Shown: piece by piece, positions 7,901-9,763 of the stretch | Layout: every line of letters starts with the position of its first letter | How positions within the stretch are numbered: the stretch's first letter is position 1 | DNA from: Firmicutes bacterium CAG:145 | Lineage (GTDB): Bacteria; Bacillota; Clostridia; Peptostreptococcales; Anaerovoracaceae | NCBI GenBank assembly: GCA_000435715.1 | Contig: FR882584.1 | Location: forward strand, 54,465-64,227 | Length of the DNA stretch: 9,763 nt | Direction: 5' to 3' | The notes under the pieces: generated by a model | Database searches by the model: none | Told to the model about the DNA's origin: nothing | Seen by the model: the letters and a program-made list of their open reading frames with translations, nothing else | Translations under genes and position numbers: made by a program

Positions 7901-8797
7901 AAGTTCAAGCACGGCTCATATGCTATACCTGAATTCGGTACTTCTTTTGTAAGACAGATGCTGGATGATACCAAGCCCGACAAGTTTGCCGATCTTGTCA
8001 GAATATCCGGCTTTTCCCACGGTACAGACGTATGGCTCAATAACGCCCAGGACTATATAAGACAAGGCGTGGCTACCATGAGAGAGGTGATTTCCACCAG
8101 AGACGACATAATGAACTATCTGATGCTCAAAGGCATAGAGAACAAGACTTCGTTTCAGATAATGGAAGACGTCAGAAAGAACAGACCTCTGAAAGAAGAG
8201 CAGCTGGCCGTGATGAAAGAGCACGGCGTGCCCGACTGGTACATAGATTCGTGCATCAAGATACAGTACATGTTCCCGAGAGCTCATGCCGTCGCCTATA
8301 CTATGATGTCTTTTCGGATGGCCTGGTATAAGGTGTATTATCCGAGGGAGTTTTACGCCACCTACTTTGGAAGTGTGGTAAGTGATTTTGACGCCGATAC
8401 CATACTTAAAGGCAGAGAAGCTATCATAGAGAAGATGGATCTGATAAATGCCAAGGGGCTGGAGGCTACGGCCAAGGAAAATAATGAACTTACGGTGCTT
8501 GAAGTGGCTTATGAGATGTATGCCAGAGGATATGAGTTCAAGGATATGGTACTGGGCGAATCGGAGGCCGCCAGGTTTAAAATATCTGATGGAAAGGTGC
8601 TGCTTCCGTTCATGGCTCTTTCAGGCATGGGAGAGACGGCGGCCAGGTCTTTGGCAGATGAATATAACGTGAAACCGTATGAGACGATAGAAGAGATAAC
8701 AAAGAGAGCCAAGATAAATAAATCTTCTGTGGAAGCGCTGAGAGTTAGAGGCGTCCTCAAAGGGCTGCCTGAGACAGATCAGCTGAGCTTTTTCTGA
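4970..8797 (+). CDS. polC: DNA polymerase III alpha subunit, PolC type, lacking the inserted exonuclease domain
   Basis: PolC is the replicative DNA polymerase of low-GC Gram-positives. Domains in order: N-terminal regions (about 1-190); a polar linker (about 195-235); an OB fold (about 250-335, VVVEGSIFKISHRLIKSG onward); PHP domain; the polymerase core with SRGSVGSSL, a zinc site (Cys750, 753, 775, 778), PDIDLNF (catalytic Asp804 and Asp806), CTGVKRTTGQHPGG and LKLDILGH (Asp929); and a C-terminal QLSFF resembling the beta-clamp-binding QLSLF of Bacillus PolC. The protein has 1275 residues against 1437 in B. subtilis. The difference matches loss of the DEDD proofreading exonuclease: after YGMEG (Glu419) and VFDDAG the chain reaches the second PHP half (YKSRPTNHIILLA) in about 20 residues, and no exonuclease motif appears elsewhere in the protein. 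PHP metal-ligand positions look intact (His355, His357, Asp364, His389, Glu419, His444, Cys494, Asp577, His579). The ATG lies 5 bp after ispG with only a weak ribosome binding site, suggesting coupling. Confidence 0.96.
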   Translation: MRDIIENILNKYSVGSMAGKNLKFQLMRASIKKEQRVLSLDMTLNFVMPLAACHDIKYAVAEKLDNKINGVEINFSYDGLNMKEEEIIAAFIPHMIETAGCGYAGIAKAIQADNFEWDGKNLTIYAAGEFTAGLLNKQMRKPFQLLLKQTFGIDADITFKNNEEMFHKSSQKFREVEEEDIRRSLEEYTRELKMKADSVKSQPEISSGQASAGGEWRSRRREKEAPAQGNRIMGKDINSGVTTSLRDIDPSQGMVVVEGSIFKISHRLIKSGNYLMTLLLTDNTTTICTKAFITAAKQKEIEQFLEPGDPVKIRGEVQWDTFENLNVIMIKDLEKGERAEGRQDTWKGAKRVELHAHTKMSSMDGLNEPSDIVNQAAAWGQPAVAITDHGVVQAFPDAAKAAKKLKSKGKDIKIIYGMEGYVFDDAGLIDENGNIDYKSRPTNHIILLAATQEGMKNIYKLVSYSHLHYFYKRPRLPKSVIQANREGIIIGSACEAGELYQAFYRQRPMEEVRQIAEFYDYFEIQPLINNRFLTEDRTEGGKYPDRRRLTVDDLKDINRQIVALGEEMGKPVVATTDAHYDRDTSAIYRNIIMAGQGYKDAESGQGLYLRTTDEMMEEFSYLGADTARKVVIENTNLIADMIDELLPVPKGKFPPKIEGAEETLRKTCMEKAHSIYGDPLPQVVGERLEKELSSIINNGYAVMYVSAQMLVHKSLEDGYLVGSRGSVGSSLAATMAGITEVNPLDPHYICPECKYMEFGDMQMYDCGIDMPPKKCPVCGAEMNRDGFTIPFATFLGFDGDKEPDIDLNFAGEYQAVAHKYVGTIFGEKNVFKAGTVGTIADKTAYGYVRKFYEEQGIPINKYEADRLTQHCTGVKRTTGQHPGGIVIVPDDHEIYEFCPVQHPANDTKSDIITTHFDYHKIDENLLKLDILGHNVPSMIRQLQDMTGVDPLTVPLTDRKVLSIFNGIEALDIKDPDYKFKHGSYAIPEFGTSFVRQMLDDTKPDKFADLVRISGFSHGTDVWLNNAQDYIRQGVATMREVISTRDDIMNYLMLKGIENKTSFQIMEDVRKNRPLKEEQLAVMKEHGVPDWYIDSCIKIQYMFPRAHAVAYTMMSFRMAWYKVYYPREFYATYFGSVVSDFDADTILKGREAIIEKMDLINAKGLEATAKENNELTVLEVAYEMYARGYEFKDMVLGESEAARFKISDGKVLLPFMALSGMGETAARSLADEYNVKPYETIEEITKRAKINKSSVEALRVRGVLKGLPETDQLSFF

Positions 8798-8802
8798 CCG
8801 GG

Positions 8803-8838
8803 CCCTTGCCGATAGGGGTTGGGAGCCGCGGCTTTTTT
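8803..8838 (+). terminator. Possible weak terminator directly after polC
   Basis: A GC-rich segment with short complementary pieces (CCCT 8803-8806 with AGGG 8814-8817; GCCG 8808-8811 with CGGC 8829-8832) ends in a T6 run at 8833-8838, starting 5 nt after the polC stop codon. The stems are only 4 bp, so it is a poor intrinsic terminator, and the hairpin at 8897-8934 is a better one. Confidence 0.25.
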
Positions 8839-8896
8839 GCAGGCGGAATTTTGTGGAGCTGGGGTGAATTCTCTCTAATATGAATATTCGGACTGC

Positions 8897-8934
8897 GAGA
8901 GAGCATTTTTTCGACCGGAATGCTCTCTCTTTTT
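8897..8934 (+). terminator. Likely rho-independent terminator of the uppS-polC cluster
   Basis: GAGAGAGCATT (8897-8907) and AATGCTCTCTC (8919-8929) form a perfect 11-bp stem with an 11-nt loop, followed directly by T5 (8930-8934). There is no matching T tract on the other strand, so it would act on + strand transcripts. The stem is not very GC-rich and the loop is long for a strong terminator. The right arm is also complementary to a third copy at 8947-8962, which could compete with this fold. Confidence 0.6.
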
Positions 8935-8962
8935 GTTATTTGCAGGAAGAGAGAGCATTCCG
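8916..8962. repeat. 16-bp perfect inverted repeat overlapping the terminator
   Basis: The arm at 8916-8931 (CGGAATGCTCTCTCTT) is perfectly complementary to the arm at 8947-8962, with a 15-nt loop. The left arm contains the right arm of the terminator hairpin, so the two hairpins cannot form together: 8897-8907 and 8947-8962 compete for the same partner. The arrangement resembles an attenuator switch, but it could equally be two copies of a dispersed palindrome inserted side by side. Confidence 0.85.
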
Positions 8963-9019
8963 TGGATTTTGCCATAGCTGTCAGGGCGATATTTCTCTTT
9001 AACCCCTTGAATATTAAAA

Positions 9020-9105
9020 TCAGTGAGCATGGATTTTGCGAAATGCTCACTGACAAGTGAATATAAGAAATTTGAGAGACTAAGATGCGAAAAAATGCTC
9101 ACTGA
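9020..9105. repeat. Three-arm TCAGTGAGCAT / ATGCTCACTGA repeat cluster
   Basis: TCAGTGAGCAT (9020-9030) pairs perfectly with ATGCTCACTGA (9043-9053) over 11 bp with a 12-nt loop. A second identical copy of the right arm lies at 9095-9105, exactly 52 nt downstream, and both right arms are preceded by TGCGAAA. The left arm can therefore pair with either copy. No T tract follows, so these are not intrinsic terminators. The core ATGCTC/GAGCAT is shared with the palindromes at 8897-8962, while the outer stem bases differ but remain self-complementary within each set. Confidence 0.85.
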
Positions 9106-9219
9106 TAAGGGGAAAATCCCGGTTTAGAGAGAAAAGGGGTTGCCAGCTTTGCGGCCACTGTCCCGTTGGGCGGGAGACTCATGATGCTAAGTCCTGGCTT
9201 TTTCAAAAATTGAGAGGTC

Positions 9220-9404
9220 TGCGAGAATTTTTGGCGGTGTATTCCCTGTAAAATGGATTTTAAGGCCGTTTGCGGGACTATTTAAGGCAAAAAATCAAAA
9301 AATAAGGCTGCAAGGGCCTCTCTGCTACTGCAAGGCGGCCAAAAACTCCCGCAAACCCTCTGTAATTTAATGGTACCGAGACTTGGCAGGAAAAAATTCT
9401 CGCA
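9220..9404. repeat. Diverged long inverted repeat (58-nt arms)
   Basis: Arm 9220-9277 is complementary to arm 9347-9404 with no length change. The outer 13 bp (TGCGAGAATTTTT / AAAAATTCTCGCA) and the inner 10 bp (GTTTGCGGGA / TCCCGCAAAC) are perfect, and by hand count 16 of the 35 bases between them also match, giving 39 of 58. The centre (9278-9346) is 69 nt. It may be a structured RNA or an old inverted duplication. Each arm carries two related TGCGRGA units 51 nt apart. Confidence 0.7.
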
Positions 9405-9434
9405 AAGAAGCCAAAAAGGCCAAGTACAGGGAAT
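9241..9434. repeat. 10-bp inverted repeat ATTCCCTGTA / TACAGGGAAT
   Basis: ATTCCCTGTA at 9241-9250 is perfectly complementary to TACAGGGAAT at 9425-9434. This pair crosses the long palindrome at 9220-9404 instead of nesting inside it, so both could exist together only as a pseudoknot, or they mark the ends of a small element of 194 bp. I see no clear target-site duplication. Confidence 0.5.
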
Positions 9435-9510
9435 GACGGCGACAGCGAGCGCTTACCTGCGGACTTTAGATCGTGAAAACTTTGCAATTCAGGGGAAGCG
9501 AGAGCCACTA

Positions 9511-9529
9511 CCAAAAATCCCCGTAAACC
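9511..9529. repeat. Additional copy of a 19-nt repeat unit
   Basis: CCAAAAATCCCCGTAAACC here matches the unit at 9339-9357 (CCAAAAACTCCCGCAAACC) at 16 of 19 positions. The unit at 9216-9234 on the opposite strand also matches 9339-9357 at 16 of 19. A looser copy is at 9389-9407, and a partial one lies around 9268-9288. The repeat family therefore extends beyond the palindrome itself. Confidence 0.6.
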
Positions 9530-9644
9530 TCAAAAAGCAGTGTAAATCGGGGTCTTACGAACCGAAGGCTGCAACCTGCCCAACTTAAAACCGCCCCAGC
9601 CGGCCTGCCCCTTCAGTTAAACCTTGATTTTTCAATAATTTCTC

Positions 9645-9673
9645 TTGCAATTATGATAAATATGTGTTAATCT
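9645..9673 (+). promoter_or_regulatory. Likely sigma-A promoter for the gene downstream of the window
   Basis: TTGCAA (9645-9650) and TAATCT (9668-9673) are 17 nt apart, with TG one base upstream of the -10 box (extended -10), in the most AT-rich part of the spacer. The start would be near 9680, about 26 nt before the leader hairpin at 9706-9730. The -10 box is imperfect; TTTTCA (9629-9634) with TATGAT (9652-9657), also at 17-nt spacing, is an alternative. Confidence 0.5.
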
Positions 9674-9705
9674 ATATAAGGATTAAATTTCTAAACGGTA
9701 TGACA

Positions 9706-9730
9706 AAAGAGTGGGCAAAACCCACTCTTT
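9706..9730 (+). promoter_or_regulatory. Leader hairpin, probably of a downstream rimP-nusA operon
   Basis: AAAGAGTGGG (9706-9715) and CCCACTCTTT (9721-9730) form a perfect 10-bp stem around a CAAAA loop, close to the predicted transcript start. A GAGTGGG/CCCACTC hairpin is, from memory, common at the 5' end of rimP-nusA transcripts in Firmicutes, and rimP normally follows polC in this phylum. It is followed by CAGTTTGCTGGG and not by a real T tract, so it is more likely a 5' leader element than a terminator. The rimP reading frame is not in the window, so the assignment rests on the hairpin and on gene order. Confidence 0.55.
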
Positions 9731-9763
9731 CAGTTTGCTGGGCAATACGCCCCGTCGAGAGCG

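Larger units (their letters stand above)
8798..9763. other. 966-bp gene-free, repeat-rich spacer after polC
   Basis: No reading frame here on either strand has a ribosome binding site, recognisable motifs or gene-like composition. The spacer contains, from left to right: a GC-rich segment with a T6 run, a likely terminator, two sets of three short palindrome arms sharing an ATGCTC/GAGCAT core, a small hairpin TCCCG/CGGGA (9161-9175), a diverged 58-nt-arm palindrome, a further 19-nt repeat unit, a featureless C-rich piece (about 9560-9615), then an AT-rich promoter region and a leader hairpin. I saw no tRNA, rRNA, tmRNA, RNase P or SRP RNA signature. Confidence 0.8.

Noticed and set aside
7154..7912. 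252-codon open frame antisense to polC
   Set aside because: It covers the catalytic core of PolC on the opposite strand and has no protein-like features of its own.
8757..9056. Minus-strand frames across the palindrome cluster (also 8875-9102)
   Set aside because: They are made largely of the inverted repeats and of the polC 3' end, with no ribosome binding site.
9278..9514. 78-codon minus-strand frame in the spacer
   Set aside because: It has a non-ATG start without a ribosome binding site and lies across both arms of the inverted repeat; the open frame follows from the repeats.
9216..9529. CRISPR array
   Set aside because: The repeats are diverged, in both orientations and unevenly spaced, and no cas gene is present.
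9370..9588. 72-codon plus-strand frame in the spacer
   Set aside because: It has no Shine-Dalgarno before the ATG, translates repeat units in part, and matches no family I recognise.

Overview
The window is a stretch of a Firmicutes chromosome, most likely from the Clostridia. The main evidence is a PolC-type replicative polymerase, the gene order uppS-cdsA-dxr-rseP-ispG-polC (a clostridial variant of the Bacillus uppS-cdsA-dxr-rseP-proS-polC cluster), good Shine-Dalgarno sequences, and a rimP-type leader at the right edge. Codon use leans to ATA for Ile and AGA/AGG for Arg. TAA, TGA and TAG all act as stops, so the standard code applies. I cannot name the species; an Anaerovoracaceae-like (Family XIII) lineage is only a guess.

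Layout: 1-23 is the tail of whatever precedes uppS. From 36 to 8797 six genes run on the + strand: uppS (36-758), a 129-bp spacer, cdsA (888-1679), dxr (1715-2863), rseP (2884-3885), ispG (3882-4964, ATGA overlap with rseP) and polC (4970-8797, 5 bp after ispG). From 8798 to the end there is no convincing gene. That 966-bp spacer holds a likely terminator, two families of short palindromes with three arms each, a diverged palindrome with 58-nt arms, a promoter, and a perfect 10-bp hairpin at the right edge that looks like the leader of a rimP-nusA operon beginning outside the window.

How the genes work together: Dxr and IspG are two steps of the MEP isoprenoid pathway. UppS uses the resulting C5 units to make undecaprenyl diphosphate, the lipid carrier for cell-wall precursors. 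CdsA makes CDP-diacylglycerol for phospholipids, and RseP is a site-2 intramembrane protease. The cluster therefore couples envelope lipid supply and membrane proteolysis to chromosome replication through PolC.

The most notable observation is that this PolC appears to lack the 3'-5' proofreading exonuclease domain normally inserted in its PHP domain. The two PHP halves are joined seamlessly, the protein is about 160 residues shorter than the Bacillus enzyme, and every canonical PHP metal-ligand position appears to be occupied. Second in interest is the repeat-rich spacer after polC, and third a strong ribosome binding site before cdsA that serves only a seven-codon reading frame.
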